DNA of 64,000 nucleotides from contig JAFLDL010000002.1 in assembly GCA_017302435.1 (NCBI GenBank), positions 124,001-188,000 on the forward strand, given 5' to 3'. How positions within the stretch are numbered: the first letter of the stretch is position 1; every line of letters starts with the position of its first letter. Positions 9,041 to 18,382 of this stretch are shown one piece after another. The position numbers and the translations under genes were made by a program. The notes under the pieces are model-generated. The model did no database searches. It saw only the letters and a program-made list of their open reading frames with translations, and had not been told where the DNA came from. The stretch is from Candidatus Accumulibacter necessarius. Lineage in GTDB: Bacteria > Pseudomonadota > Gammaproteobacteria > Burkholderiales > Rhodocyclaceae.

Positions 9041-9493
9041 CTACGGTTTGGCCGCGTCGTCGCGCGCTTCGCTGGCCTGTGCCGCCGCCGCTGCGGCTTT
9101 CTGCATTTGCTCCTGCATCTGTTGCAGCAGGGTCAATGGCCAGAGCGCAGCCTGCTTGAGCGCTTCATTGCCGGTGCCGGTAATGAGAGCAGTACCCTGA
9201 CTGTCGCCGGTGGAGGCAGCGGCGGCGCCAGTGCTGTAGCTGGTTGCCATCTGACCCATCGCGCGGACCGCGTTGAGTGTCACGCATTGCATCTCGAGGC
9301 CCTGAATCGTCATCTGCAACATCGACAGATTCATTTTCAGCCAGCTCTCGACCGCCTTCAGGTCTTTTACCTTTTTCTCGATCTCTTCTACATCGAGGGT
9401 CGGGGTGACCATGTTGGGCAGTGAAAAGCCCATGCCACCCCACATCTTCTTGGCAAAGCTCAGGGGATCGGGTACTGCGTCGTGATTGGACAT
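9041..9493 (-). CDS. PhaM-like polyhydroxyalkanoate granule regulatory protein
   Basis: This is a 150-residue protein. The segment around residues 15-70 (KKMWGGMGFSLPNMVTPT, then a conserved DLKAVESWLKMNLSMLQ helix) matches the pattern of PhaM proteins of betaproteobacteria, which bind PHA synthase and activate it. The rest is alanine/glutamine-rich and probably helical. Ralstonia PhaM has a long lysine/proline/alanine-rich tail that binds DNA. Here the C-terminus is short and ends AARDDAAKP-like without such repeats, so a nucleoid-anchoring role is doubtful. It is the last gene of a minus-strand group with the methyltransferase and oxidoreductase. The call rests on pattern memory, not on a search. 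Confidence 0.65.
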   Translation of the reverse strand: MSNHDAVPDPLSFAKKMWGGMGFSLPNMVTPTLDVEEIEKKVKDLKAVESWLKMNLSMLQMTIQGLEMQCVTLNAVRAMGQMATSYSTGAAAASTGDSQGTALITGTGNEALKQAALWPLTLLQQMQEQMQKAAAAAAQASEARDDAAKP

Positions 9494-9596
9494 CGGGGGA
9501 CTCCGGTGGTGGTGAGTCGGGGCATCTTAGCAAAGTTTGGCTCGTTCGGGCGAAGCGGCTGCGCGGGTGGGCAGGGCGGACGAGAGCGGTCAGGTT

Positions 9597-10394
9597 TCAC
9601 AGCCGGTAACAGAACAGGCGGGTTCTCCGGGTGTCATCAACGTCGGTCACGTTGCTGGCTTCGACATCGGGGATGGCAAAACTGTTGCTGATGAAGAGGC
9701 TGCCCGGCCGCATCTCCTGGCGAACCTTCTGCCAGAGAGCCGTCATCGGAGCTGGCGACAGGAAGGCATAGACGACGTTGTAGGCGGCAAGGTCGGTTCG
9801 CCAGATATCTCCCCAGCGCCAGTCACAATTGGCCAACCCGGCGGTGCGCAGGCGGCCTATCAGCCAAGTGGCGGGCGCATTCTCGACGCCGGTGAAACGT
9901 CCGTCAGGCCGTTCTCTGGCCAGAGGGTGAAGGACACTGCCGATACCCGCGCCCAGGTCAAGGAAGCGCAGGCCGTGCACTTCGGCGGTGAGCGTGGCGA
10001 GGGCTGCGGCAGTTGGTCGGTTCGAGAGATAGAGAGGTATCTGGCCAGTCAGTGCGCCGCGGTAGACGAGCAACAGCCCGATGGACAGCAGGAGGAACCA
10101 GCCAGGATCGATCGCCAGTCGCGAAACACTCCAGGCCAGCGGCGCGAAGAGGGCGTGCATGATTCGCCACCACCACGGCTGGCTGGTCAGACTGGCGAAT
10201 AATGCAGCGATTGCGCCAATGGCGAAAGCGGTCTGCGGCCAGGGGAGGTCTTCGCTGCCGATGCCATAGTAGGGCCAGGCCAGCGAGAGAACGACAAGCA
10301 TTGCGGCAAGTTGCAGGGCGAGCTGGCGCAGTGGAGACACGAACGTCGGTGGCGACGTTTCTGCCGGCTCGGTTTGGGGCGAGGAAAAGGGCAA
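9597..10394 (-). CDS. Membrane-attached class I SAM-dependent methyltransferase
   Basis: A 265-residue protein whose N-terminal third contains about three hydrophobic helices and whose C-terminal part is a Rossmann methyltransferase. SAM motif I appears as FLDLGAGIGSV, followed by an acidic strand end in GVENAPA. The start is TTG, supported by an AGGAG seven bases upstream (CTCCT at 10402-10406 on the given strand); no better ATG exists. It begins 44 bases after the ferredoxin oxidoreductase stop, so both are probably co-transcribed. The methyl acceptor is unknown. Confidence 0.75.
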   Translation of the reverse strand: MPFSSPQTEPAETSPPTFVSPLRQLALQLAAMLVVLSLAWPYYGIGSEDLPWPQTAFAIGAIAALFASLTSQPWWWRIMHALFAPLAWSVSRLAIDPGWFLLLSIGLLLVYRGALTGQIPLYLSNRPTAAALATLTAEVHGLRFLDLGAGIGSVLHPLARERPDGRFTGVENAPATWLIGRLRTAGLANCDWRWGDIWRTDLAAYNVVYAFLSPAPMTALWQKVRQEMRPGSLFISNSFAIPDVEASNVTDVDDTRRTRLFCYRL

Positions 10395-10438
10395 TGGCTT
10401 TCTCCTGGATAGCGAGTGGCGAATTCTATCCCCTGCGG

Positions 10439-13400
10439 TCAGGATGCGCGCGTTGGGCTGTCTGCCGGGGCCAGCAGTTGCGCGCGCAGGGCCGACTGTC
10501 TGGCGCGTGCCTGCAGCACCGACGCGGCCTTGACTTGACCAAAGCCGCGAATCTGTTCGGGCACACTGGCCAGCTCGATGGCGCTGGCCAGTGTTTCGGG
10601 CATCAGCCGCAAGAGCATGAGTTCAACGTCGGCTTCGTAGTCGGTCAGCAGTTGCCTTTCCATCTGCCGTTCCTCGGTCTTGCCGAAGGGATCGAAGATC
10701 GTGCCGCGCAAGGCCTTCAGCCGGCTCAGCCAGCGGAAGCTGTGCATCATCCAGGGGCCGTAACTGCGTTTGCTGGTGCTGCCGGTTGCGGGATCAGGTT
10801 TGGCGAGCAGCGGCGGTGCCAGATGAAAGTGCAGTCTGAAGTCGCCCTCGAACTCTTCGGACAACTGCTGGATGAACGATGGGTCGGCATAAAGCCTTGC
10901 CACCTCGTACTCGTCCTTGACCGCCAGCAACCTGAAATAGCTGCGGGCAACTGCCTCGGTCAGGGCCGTCGATGGCCATCTGGATTCGGCGGCGCGTACG
11001 CGCTCGACGAGGGCACGGTAGCGTTGGGCGTAGCGTGCGTCCTGATAGGCGGTCAGGTACTCGAGGCGGTGGTCGATCGTCTCGTCGAGGTTCTGTGAGA
11101 TTCTTCGCCTCGCCGCCGGGCTGGCCGGCAGGGTGAGCTGCTGCACGGATTGCGGGTCATGTGCCGCGCGCCGACCCCAGAGGAAGGCCTGCCGGTTCTG
11201 CTCTATCGCCGCCCCATTGAGCTCGATGGCCTTTTCGATGGCCGTCAGCGATAGCGGCACGAGCCCCATTTGCCAGGCAACACCGAGCAGCAAGACATTG
11301 CCGTAGAGAGCGTCACCCATCAGGCGGCGGGACATTTCCGTCGTATCAAGAAAAACCGCCTTCCCCTCGCCCAGTGCTTCATTGATCTGGGCCTGCATGA
11401 CTTCCCTGGGGAAATGCCAGTCACGGTTGCGGGTGAACTCGGCGGTTGGCGTTTCGGCGACATTGACCACTGCCCGTGTCTTGCTGGCCAGAACCTTCGA
11501 TAGCGCTTCGCTGCCGGCGGTGACTACCAGGTCGCCGCCGATGACCGCATGCGCTTCGCCGGTGGCGATACGTGCCGCATGAATATCCTCGGGCCGATCG
11601 GCGATCCGCAGGTGGGAAAAAACAGCTCCGTATTTTTGCGCGAGGCCCGTCATGTCGAGCACCGAGACACCTTTGCCGTCGAGGTGCGCGGCCATGCCCA
11701 GCAGGGCGCCGAGGGTTACGACACCAGTGCCGCCAACACCGGTGACAAGTATGTTGAAAGGGCTTCGGGTATCGGCCAGCAGCGGTTCAGGCAAGGGGGA
11801 AAAAGTGCTGGTGTCGGCGGCAATGGCTTGGCCACGGCGCCGACGGCCGCCTTCGACGGTGACAAAGCTCGGGCATAAGCCCTTGAGGCAGGAAAAGTCC
11901 TTGTTGCACGATGACTGGTCAATGGCTCGCTTGCGGCCATACTCGGTTTCGACAGGAATCACAGCGAGGCAGTTGGACTGCACGCCGCAGTCCCCACATC
12001 CTTCACAGACCGCTTCGTTGATGAACACGCGCCGAGCGGGATCGGCCAGCTTGCCACGCTTTCGACGGCGGCGTTTCTCGGTGGCGCAGGTCTGGTCATA
12101 GATCAGGATCGACACCCCGGGATGCTGCCGCAGTTGACGCTGAACCGCATCCAGCTGGTCACGGTGGTGGACCGGTGTCTGCGGCGCGAGATCGTGCACC
12201 TGATGATACTTGGCTGGCTCGTCAGTAACGATGACCATCTTGCTGATTCCTTCTGCTGCCAGCTGTCGAGTCAGCTGGGCGACGCTTAACTGGCCGTCGA
12301 CCGCTTGTCCTCCGGTCATCGCCACGGCATCGTTGTAGAGAATCTTGTAGGTGATCGCGACGCCGGCGGCGACCGACTGGCGAATTGCCAATAGTCCGGA
12401 GTGGAAGTAGGTGCCATCGCCGAGATTGGCGAACACGTGCTTTTCGCTGGTGAACGGCGCCTGCCCAACCCAGGTCACGCCCTCGCCGCCCATGTGGGTG
12501 AAGGTCGCGGTGTTGCGATCCATCCAGGTCACCATGTAGTGACAGCCGATACCGGCGACGGCGCGTGAGCCTTCAGGTACGCGCGTTGAGGTATTGTGGG
12601 GGCAGCCAGAACAGAAATAGGGCGTACGCTGGATGGTGGCCATGCCGGTGGCCGGAAGGAGGGGCGTGGAGAGACTCTTCTGCTTGGCTTCGAGCAGCGC
12701 CAGTCGCGACTCGATGGCCGGCGAGGTGAAGAAGCGACCGATGCGTGCCGCCAGTGCCCTTGCGACCTGTGCCACCGACAACTCGCCGGCGGCCGGCAGC
12801 AGCCAGTCACCGTGCGCCAGGTGCCCGCTGCCCGTCGGTAGCAGGGACCACTCACCTTTCTCGTCGAACTTCCCGACAACCCGCGGGCGCACGTCTTCGC
12901 GCCAGTTGTAGAGCTCCTCCTTGAGCTGGTATTCGAGTAGTTGCCGCTTTTCCTCGACCACCAGGATCTCGTCGAGACCCTCGGCGAAGCGCCGCACCCC
13001 GTCCGCTTCGAGCGGCCAGACCATGCCGACCTTGTACAGGCGAATACCGATTTGCGCCGCCAGTTCGTTGTCGATACCGAGCTCGCCGAGTGCCTGGCGG
13101 ACATCGAGGTAGGCCTTGCCAGCGGTGATGATTCCCAGACGCGCCGGCGAGGCGGGGTCTGTGCTGTCGATCACCACGCGGTTGAGCTGGTTGGCCCGAC
13201 AATAGGCCAGCGCGGCGTAAAGCTTGTGGTTGATCAGGCGCGCTTCCTGTTGCAGTGGCGGGTCGGGCCAGCGGATGTTGAGCCCGTGCGGGTCGTTCGC
13301 CGGCAGTTCGAAATCGACCGGCAGTTTGATGCGGGTGGAGAGTGGATCAATCGATACTGAAGCCGATGTTTCAACCGTATCGGCCAGTGCCTTCATCACC

Positions 13401-13990
13401 ACCCAGCAGCCGGAGTAGCGACTCATTGCCCATGCGTGCAGGCCATAGTCGAGATACTCCTGGACGTTGGCGGGATAGAGGACGGGCATCATCACCGCTT
13501 TGAAAATGTGTTCGGTCTGGTGTGGCAGGGTGGACGACTTGGCGGCGTGGTCGTCGCCGGCAATCACCAGAACGCCACCAAGCCTGGCCGAACCAGCAGC
13601 GTTGGCGTGCCTGAACACGTCGCCGCAGCGGTCCACACCGGGCCCCTTGCCGTACCACATGGCGAAGACGCCATCGTGTTTGGCACCAGGAAAAAGATTG
13701 AGTTGCTGGGTACCCCAGACGGCCGTCGCCGCAAGGTCCTCGTTGACCGCCGGCTGGAAGACGATGCGCTTGGCTTCGAGGTGTGCTTTTGCCTTCCACA
13801 GCGCCTGATCGAGTCCTCCCAGGGGGCTGCCACGGTAACCAGAGACAAAACCCGCGGTATTCAGTCCGGCCGCTTCGTCGCGCATGCGCTGCAGCATCGG
13901 CAGGCGAACGAGGGCCTGGGTGCCGCTGAGAAGGACTCGCCCGGACGTCGCCGTATAGCGGCTATCGAGCGTGATCGAGAGATCGCCCAT
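10439..13990 (-). CDS. Indolepyruvate/2-oxoacid ferredoxin oxidoreductase, fused alpha-gamma subunits
   Basis: This 1183-residue enzyme oxidatively decarboxylates aryl- or other 2-oxoacids to acyl-CoA with reduction of ferredoxin. Order of parts: pyrimidine-binding oxidoreductase region; TPP-binding region near residues 460-640 with FCSGCPHN and LGDGTYFHSG; a cysteine-rich 4Fe-4S segment near 665 (CEGCGDC and further cysteines); and a gamma-type domain from about 750 with GVGGTGVVTLG. Archaeal enzymes have separate IorA and IorB, while the fused form is usual in proteobacteria. ATG 13990 was chosen because GGGAGG precedes it and the upstream in-frame extension is arginine-rich and unlike the family. 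It could feed arylacetyl-CoA metabolism together with the PaaK-like ligase (inference). Confidence 0.9.
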   Translation of the reverse strand: MGDLSITLDSRYTATSGRVLLSGTQALVRLPMLQRMRDEAAGLNTAGFVSGYRGSPLGGLDQALWKAKAHLEAKRIVFQPAVNEDLAATAVWGTQQLNLFPGAKHDGVFAMWYGKGPGVDRCGDVFRHANAAGSARLGGVLVIAGDDHAAKSSTLPHQTEHIFKAVMMPVLYPANVQEYLDYGLHAWAMSRYSGCWVVMKALADTVETSASVSIDPLSTRIKLPVDFELPANDPHGLNIRWPDPPLQQEARLINHKLYAALAYCRANQLNRVVIDSTDPASPARLGIITAGKAYLDVRQALGELGIDNELAAQIGIRLYKVGMVWPLEADGVRRFAEGLDEILVVEEKRQLLEYQLKEELYNWREDVRPRVVGKFDEKGEWSLLPTGSGHLAHGDWLLPAAGELSVAQVARALAARIGRFFTSPAIESRLALLEAKQKSLSTPLLPATGMATIQRTPYFCSGCPHNTSTRVPEGSRAVAGIGCHYMVTWMDRNTATFTHMGGEGVTWVGQAPFTSEKHVFANLGDGTYFHSGLLAIRQSVAAGVAITYKILYNDAVAMTGGQAVDGQLSVAQLTRQLAAEGISKMVIVTDEPAKYHQVHDLAPQTPVHHRDQLDAVQRQLRQHPGVSILIYDQTCATEKRRRRKRGKLADPARRVFINEAVCEGCGDCGVQSNCLAVIPVETEYGRKRAIDQSSCNKDFSCLKGLCPSFVTVEGGRRRRGQAIAADTSTFSPLPEPLLADTRSPFNILVTGVGGTGVVTLGALLGMAAHLDGKGVSVLDMTGLAQKYGAVFSHLRIADRPEDIHAARIATGEAHAVIGGDLVVTAGSEALSKVLASKTRAVVNVAETPTAEFTRNRDWHFPREVMQAQINEALGEGKAVFLDTTEMSRRLMGDALYGNVLLLGVAWQMGLVPLSLTAIEKAIELNGAAIEQNRQAFLWGRRAAHDPQSVQQLTLPASPAARRRISQNLDETIDHRLEYLTAYQDARYAQRYRALVERVRAAESRWPSTALTEAVARSYFRLLAVKDEYEVARLYADPSFIQQLSEEFEGDFRLHFHLAPPLLAKPDPATGSTSKRSYGPWMMHSFRWLSRLKALRGTIFDPFGKTEERQMERQLLTDYEADVELMLLRLMPETLASAIELASVPEQIRGFGQVKAASVLQARARQSALRAQLLAPADSPTRAS

Positions 13991-14202
13991 TCCTTCGCCT
14001 CCCTTGTCGTGACTGCCTGTCATCCGGTCCAGCCAGCCGATGTCACTATTCGACCGCGGGCTTGGGCGCAGGTTGCACCGTGGGTGCCGCTTCGTCCTCC
14101 CCGGACGGAGGCAGGATCTTTCCAAGGCTGGAAAGGTTGTCGCGATCCGGTGTCGTCGAACCTGCCTTGTACTATAGAATACTGCGCGCCTCGAGAAAAT
14201 AT

Positions 14203-14231
14203 TTGACAGTCGGTTCGTTGGGCGTCAGAAT
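14203..14231 (+). promoter_or_regulatory. Sigma-70 promoter of the tRNA-tuf operon
   Basis: A consensus TTGACA at 14203-14208 and CAGAAT at 14226-14231 are separated by 17 bases. Transcription would begin around 14238, about ten bases before tRNA-Tyr. The position, spacing and perfect -35 make this the likely promoter of the whole tRNA-tuf-secE-nusG unit. Confidence 0.65.
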
Positions 14232-14246
14232 TGTGGGTTCTTGGCT

Positions 14247-14331
14247 GGAGGGATACCCAAGTGGCCAACGGGATCAGACTGTAAATCTGACGGCTCTGCC
14301 TTCGAAGGTTCGAATCCTTCTCCCTCCACCA
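14247..14331 (+). tRNA. tRNA-Tyr (anticodon GTA)
   Basis: The acceptor stem GGAGGGA pairs with TCCCTCC and ends in ACCA. The anticodon GTA is at 14281-14283. A long variable arm (class II) and a GGTTCGAATCC T-arm are present. It is first in a three-tRNA series ahead of tuf, as in E. coli tyrU-glyT-thrT-tufB. Confidence 0.96.
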
Positions 14332-14392
14332 CAAGCGCCGCTGTTGGTGAGGTTGTTCAATCGTTCTTCGGGTAATGGTTTCGCGGGTGTAG

Positions 14393-14456
14393 CTCAATGG
14401 TAGAGCTGAAGCCTTCCAAGCTTATGACGAGGGTTCGATTCCCTTCACCCGCTCCA
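14393..14456 (+). tRNA. tRNA-Gly (anticodon TCC)
   Basis: The acceptor stem GCGGGTG pairs with CACCCGC, followed by TCCA. The anticodon TCC lies at 14415-14417 in loop CTTCCAA, and the T-arm GGGTTCGATTCCC is intact. CCA is encoded. It sits second in the tRNA-tuf transcript. Confidence 0.96.
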
Positions 14457-14495
14457 GGTTGCGACCGCAGAATTGCTTAAGGCTTCTCGAGCGAT

Positions 14496-14570
<75 letters not shown>

Positions 14571-14624
14571 CCGATTGGTGCTGTAGATTCATTATTAACT
14601 TCTAACGTCTTGAGGTACCGGTAA

Positions 14625-15815
14625 ATGGCCAAGGGAAAATTTGAACGCACGAAGCCGCACGTCAATGTGGGCACGATTGGGCACGTTGATCATGGGAAGA
14701 CCACGCTGACGGCGGCGATCACGACCATTCTGGCGAAGAAATATGGCGGTGTGGCGAAGGCCTACGACCAGATTGATGCGGCGCCGGAAGAGAAGGCGCG
14801 TGGCATCACGATCAATACCGCGCACGTCGAGTACGAGACGGCCAAGCGTCACTACGCGCACGTGGATTGCCCGGGTCACGCGGACTACATCAAGAACATG
14901 ATTACCGGGGCGGCGCAGATGGACGGTGCGATCCTGGTGGTTTCGGCGGCTGACGGACCGATGCCACAGACGCGAGAGCACATTCTGCTGGCGCGTCAGG
15001 TGGGTGTGCCCTACATCATCGTTTATCTCAACAAGTGCGACATGGTTGACGATGCCGAGTTGTTGGAGCTGGTCGACATGGAAGTGCGTGAGCTGCTGTC
15101 GAAGTATGACTTTCCTGGAGACGACGTGCCGATCGTCCAGGGTTCGGCGTTGAAGGCTCTGGAAGGCGATCAGGGTCCGCTGGGCGAAGGCTCGGTGATG
15201 GCCTTGGCGGACGCGCTGGATGCCTACATTCCGACGCCGCAGCGAGCGGTAGACAAGCCTTTCCTGCTGCCGATCGAGGACGTGTTCTCGATCTCTGGAC
15301 GTGGCACGGTGGTCACGGGTCGTGTTGAGCGCGGGGTGGTGAAAGTCGGTGAAGAAGTCGAGATCGTTGGCATCAAGCCGACGGTGAAGACGATCTGCAC
15401 GGGTGTTGAAATGTTCCGCAAGCTGCTGGACCAGGGCCAGGCGGGCGACAACGTGGGCGTTCTGTTGCGGGGCACCAAGCGAGACGACGTTGAGCGCGGT
15501 CAGGTGCTGGCCAAGCCGGGTTCGATCAAGCCGCACACGCACTTCACGGGCGAAGTTTACTGTCTGTCGAAGGAAGAAGGAGGGCGTCACACGCCGTTCT
15601 TCAACAACTATCGTCCGCAGTTTTATTTCCGCACCACTGACGTGACCGGCGCGATTGCGATGCCGGAAGGCGTCGAGATGGTGATGCCCGGCGACAACGT
15701 CCAGATGACGGTCAAACTGATTTCCCCGATTGCCATGGAAGAGGGCCTGCGCTTCGCGATTCGTGAAGGTGGCCGTACCGTCGGCGCCGGCGTTGTCGCG
15801 AAAATTATCGAGTAA
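14625..15815 (+). CDS. tuf: Elongation factor Tu, copy 1
   Basis: This 396-residue GTPase delivers aminoacyl-tRNA to the ribosome. G1 GHVDHGKT is at residues 19-26, DCPGH and NKCD follow, then the two beta-barrel domains. The gene lies in the tRNA(Tyr-Gly-Thr)-tuf-tRNA(Trp)-secE context of classical tufB. Its coding sequence matches copy 2 at 31447-32637 except at three positions that I could find: synonymous changes at 15743 and 15794, and the stop codon (TAA here, TAG there). The flanks are unrelated, which indicates ongoing gene conversion. The two proteins are identical. Confidence 0.98.
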   Translation: MAKGKFERTKPHVNVGTIGHVDHGKTTLTAAITTILAKKYGGVAKAYDQIDAAPEEKARGITINTAHVEYETAKRHYAHVDCPGHADYIKNMITGAAQMDGAILVVSAADGPMPQTREHILLARQVGVPYIIVYLNKCDMVDDAELLELVDMEVRELLSKYDFPGDDVPIVQGSALKALEGDQGPLGEGSVMALADALDAYIPTPQRAVDKPFLLPIEDVFSISGRGTVVTGRVERGVVKVGEEVEIVGIKPTVKTICTGVEMFRKLLDQGQAGDNVGVLLRGTKRDDVERGQVLAKPGSIKPHTHFTGEVYCLSKEEGGRHTPFFNNYRPQFYFRTTDVTGAIAMPEGVEMVMPGDNVQMTVKLISPIAMEEGLRFAIREGGRTVGAGVVAKIIE

Positions 15816-15830
15816 GTCCATAAAGGTACA

Positions 15831-15858
15831 GCGGCGGCCTCGTTCGCGGAGCCGCCGC
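15831..15858 (+). other. GC hairpin between tuf and tRNA-Trp
   Basis: A perfect 8-bp stem GCGGCGGC / GCCGCCGC with a 12-base loop lies 15 bases after the tuf stop. It has no T-run, so it is more likely a processing or partial-pausing element separating the tuf mRNA from tRNA-Trp than a terminator. Confidence 0.45.
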
Positions 15859-15869
15859 AGTTCTGCCGC

Positions 15870-15945
15870 AGGGGCATAGCTCAACTGGCAGAGCGTCGGT
15901 CTCCAAAACCGAAGGTTGGGGGTTCGATTCCCTCTGCCCCTGCCA
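15870..15945 (+). tRNA. tRNA-Trp (anticodon CCA)
   Basis: The acceptor AGGGGCA pairs with TGCCCCT, followed by GCCA. The anticodon CCA is at 15903-15905 in loop CTCCAAA, and the T-arm GGGGGTTCGATTCCC is intact. It lies between tuf and secE, the common betaproteobacterial position for tRNA-Trp. Confidence 0.96.
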
Positions 15946-15968
15946 AACATGTAACCAAAGCGGACGAG

Positions 15969-16316
15969 ATGGCCGATAAATTCAAGTTTGCGTTAGCGGT
16001 ATTGCTGCTTGTGGCCGGCGTCGCTGGCTTCTACCTCCTCGCCGAGCAGGCGATGATTCTGCGGGTGCTGGCCGTCATGGCCGGGACCGGCTTGGCTGTC
16101 GCAGTTGCATGGCAGACCGAGCCCGGGCGTCGTTTCTTCGACTTTGCAAGAGACTCTTCAGCCGAAGCTCGAAAAGTCGTCTGGCCTTCTCGCAAGGAGA
16201 CCATGCAGACAACGGGCCTGGTCTTTGCGTTCGTCGTGGTGATGGCCCTGTTTCTCTGGTTGACCGACAAGAGCCTCGAGTGGCTGCTATACGACCTGGT
16301 TCTTGGGTGGAGATGA
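15969..16316 (+). CDS. secE: Protein translocase subunit SecE
   Basis: This small inner-membrane subunit clamps SecY in the Sec translocon. It has 115 residues with three predicted helices (about 8-25, 30-47 and 80-100), the three-helix form of many proteobacteria. The conserved amphipathic segment [12 protein letters not shown] before the last helix is present. The start is an ATG 24 bases after tRNA-Trp, and the gene is followed directly by nusG as in nearly all bacteria. Confidence 0.95.
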   Translation: MADKFKFALAVLLLVAGVAGFYLLAEQAMILRVLAVMAGTGLAVAVAWQTEPGRRFFDFARDSSAEARKVVWPSRKETMQTTGLVFAFVVVMALFLWLTDKSLEWLLYDLVLGWR

Positions 16317-16318
16317 CT

Positions 16319-16852
16319 ATGAGCATGCGCTGGTACGTGGTACACGCCTATTCCGGGTTCGAGAAGAGCGTGCAACGCGCATTGCTCGAGCGCATCCAGC
16401 GTCAGGGAATGCAGGGGGCGTTTGGCCGAATCCTCGTTCCGGTGGAAGAGGTTGTCGAGCTGAAAATGGGCCAGAAAAGCATTTCCGAACGAAAGTTCTT
16501 CCCTGGCTATGTGCTGGTGGAGATGGAAATGAATGACGACTCCTGGCATCTGGTCAAGAGCACGCCAAAAGTGACCGGTTTTGTCGGCGGAACTGCCAAC
16601 AAGCCGACGCCGATTTCCGAAAAGGAAGTCGCGAAGATCATGCAGCAAATGCAGGAAGGCGTCGACAAGCCGCGTCCGAAGGTTCTCTTCGAGCCCGGCG
16701 AAGTGGTTCGCGTCAAGGACGGGCCGTTCACCGATTTTCATGGTGCAGTTGAGCAGGTGAATTATGAGAAGAACCGCCTGCGTGTGTCAGTGACGATTTT
16801 TGGCCGCCCGACGCCGGTCGAGCTGGAGTTTGGACAGGTCGAGAAAGCTTGA
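16319..16852 (+). CDS. nusG: Transcription termination/antitermination factor NusG
   Basis: This 177-residue factor binds RNA polymerase and, through its KOW domain, Rho or ribosomal S10. The N-terminal [16 protein letters not shown] and C-terminal KOW segment [16 protein letters not shown] are clear. In-frame ATGs occur at 16313, 16319 and 16325. 16319 is chosen because GGAG at 16309-16312 is spaced six bases from it, while 16313 abuts the same site. It starts just after the secE stop. E. coli NusG has 181 residues. Confidence 0.95.
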   Translation: MSMRWYVVHAYSGFEKSVQRALLERIQRQGMQGAFGRILVPVEEVVELKMGQKSISERKFFPGYVLVEMEMNDDSWHLVKSTPKVTGFVGGTANKPTPISEKEVAKIMQQMQEGVDKPRPKVLFEPGEVVRVKDGPFTDFHGAVEQVNYEKNRLRVSVTIFGRPTPVELEFGQVEKA

Positions 16853-16979
16853 TCGTGCAAGGGAGTGGCGGTGCGTGGGTTTCCCTCGACGCGCCGCAGT
16901 AGTGCGGCTTCCGGGCCGCGTTTGTCGTTTGGGGAGTGCTCCACCGAGCGCGTTTGAACCCGTCTAGAGGAGTCGCACC

Positions 16980-17411
16980 GTGGCAAAGAAAATCATCGGT
17001 TACATCAAGCTGCAAGTACCGGCAGGCAAGGCAAATCCTTCGCCGCCGATCGGGCCGGCGCTGGGTCAGCGTGGCCTAAATATCATGGAGTTCTGCAAGA
17101 CGTTCAACGCGCAGACGCAGGGCCTCGAGCCGGGCTTGCCGATCCCCGTCGTCATCACCGCCTTCGCCGACAAGAGCTTCACCTTCATCATGAAGACGCC
17201 GCCGGCGACGGTTCTCATCAAGAAGGCGATTGGCATTCAGAAGGGCAGCGCCAAGCCCCATACCGCCAAGGTTGGTACCCTGACCCGGGCGCAGTGCGAG
17301 GCCATCGCGACTCAGAAAATGCCCGACCTGACCGCCGCCGACATGGACGCCGCTGTGCGTACGATCGCTGGCAGTGCCCGCACCATGGGCGTTTCCGTGG
17401 AGGGCATCTGA
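16980..17411 (+). CDS. rplK: 50S ribosomal protein L11
   Basis: This 143-residue protein binds the GTPase-associated centre of 23S rRNA and is needed for RelA activation. It starts at GTG with AGAGGAG nearby. The N-terminal proline-rich [17 protein letters not shown] segment is diagnostic. A 127-base gap after nusG probably holds the rplKA leader, but no clear promoter or L1-binding structure was recognised there. rplA follows one base after the stop. Confidence 0.97.
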   Translation: MAKKIIGYIKLQVPAGKANPSPPIGPALGQRGLNIMEFCKTFNAQTQGLEPGLPIPVVITAFADKSFTFIMKTPPATVLIKKAIGIQKGSAKPHTAKVGTLTRAQCEAIATQKMPDLTAADMDAAVRTIAGSARTMGVSVEGI

Positions 17412-17412
17412 A

Positions 17413-18102
17413 ATGGCCGCTCTGAGCAAACGCCAAAAAGCCTTCAAGGGCAAGATCGACGCCAACAAGACCTATCCGGTTGGCGAAGCGCTGAAGCTGG
17501 CGCGTGAGTACGCAACCGCCAAGTTCGACGAATCGATTGACGTCGCCGTCTGCCTCGGCGTCGATCCCCGTAAGTCCGATCAGATCGTCCGCGGTTCGGT
17601 GGTCCTGCCTGCCGGCACCGGCAAGACGATCCGCGTTGCCGTCTTTGCCCAGGGGGAAAAGGCTGCCGCGGCCAAGGCCGCTGGTGCGGATATTGTCGGT
17701 TTTGAGGACCTTGCTGCGGAAATCAAAGCCGGGGTGATCAATTTCGATCGGGTCATTGCCACGCCGGATGCGATGCGCGTCGTCGGTCAACTGGGTCAGA
17801 TACTGGGTCCGCGTGGCTTGATGCCGAACCCGAAGGTGGGTACGGTCACCATGGACGTGGCGACGGCGGTCCAGAATGCCAAGGCCGGGCAGGTACAGTA
17901 TCGTACGGACAAGGGCGGCATCATTCACAGCACGATTGGTCGTGCATCCTTTGATGCCGACAAGCTGGCGGTCAATCTGAAGGCTTTGCTCGATGCCCTG
18001 ATCAAGGCCAAACCAGCGACTTCAAAGGGGCAGTATGTGCGGCGGGTGGCTCTGTCCAGCACGATGGGGCCGGGCGTCCGAGTGGACGCTTCCACGTTGT
18101 AA
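17413..18102 (+). CDS. rplA: 50S ribosomal protein L1
   Basis: This 229-residue protein of the L1 stalk also represses its own operon in E. coli by binding the rplK leader. The start ATG at 17413 follows the rplK stop by one base and gives [11 protein letters not shown], matching the family. The [17 protein letters not shown] segment is the conserved RNA-contact region. Upstream in-frame codons from 17374 lie inside rplK and are not used. Confidence 0.97.
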   Translation: MAALSKRQKAFKGKIDANKTYPVGEALKLAREYATAKFDESIDVAVCLGVDPRKSDQIVRGSVVLPAGTGKTIRVAVFAQGEKAAAAKAAGADIVGFEDLAAEIKAGVINFDRVIATPDAMRVVGQLGQILGPRGLMPNPKVGTVTMDVATAVQNAKAGQVQYRTDKGGIIHSTIGRASFDADKLAVNLKALLDALIKAKPATSKGQYVRRVALSSTMGPGVRVDASTL

Positions 18103-18382
18103 TGATTTAGCGGGCCACATTGAGTGTGCGTGGCCGGTGAGGAGCTTTGCTGGGAGGTCGACAACGCGTTCGCGCCATGTCGATGGACCGTCAAAGACCG
18201 CAGGTGCCGAGGCTTAGTAGCAGAGGCTTAAGTGTGCAAGCAGCCTGCGTAGACGGTGTGCCCCGAAAAGGATTTCGCAGCTTGGGTTTCCGGCCTTCGC
18301 TGCAACCCCTGATCAAGGTCGCCGTGGGTGCGGCACATCCTGCCGGATGTGTCGTCTGTTGACTTGAAGGGAGGAAAGGCCA
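18103..18382 (+). promoter_or_regulatory. Probable L10 leader upstream of rplJ
   Basis: This 280-base gene-free stretch separates rplA from rplJ. It is the usual place of the structured L10 leader, bound by L10-(L7/L12) complexes to repress translation. Visible structure includes the hairpin CACATCC-TGCC-GGATGTG at 18334-18351 shortly before the GAGGAAAGG ribosome-binding site. No clear promoter was found. The assignment relies on position and local hairpins; a covariance search with the Rfam L10-leader model would settle it. Confidence 0.55.

Noticed and set aside
13991-14125. Longer N-terminus for the indolepyruvate oxidoreductase
   Set aside because: The extension is arginine-rich and unlike the family, while ATG 13990 has GGGAGG upstream and starts at the conserved region.
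14173-14180. TATAGAAT upstream of the tRNA cluster as an additional promoter
   Set aside because: No acceptable -35 hexamer lies 15-19 bases upstream; the TTGACA-17-CAGAAT pair just downstream is a better candidate.
14595-15950. 451-codon minus-strand frame opposite tuf copy 1, and its twin opposite copy 2 (31372-32697)
   Set aside because: Both are mirror frames created by the strong codon bias of tuf; they also cross tRNA-Trp or fusA sequence and resemble no protein family.
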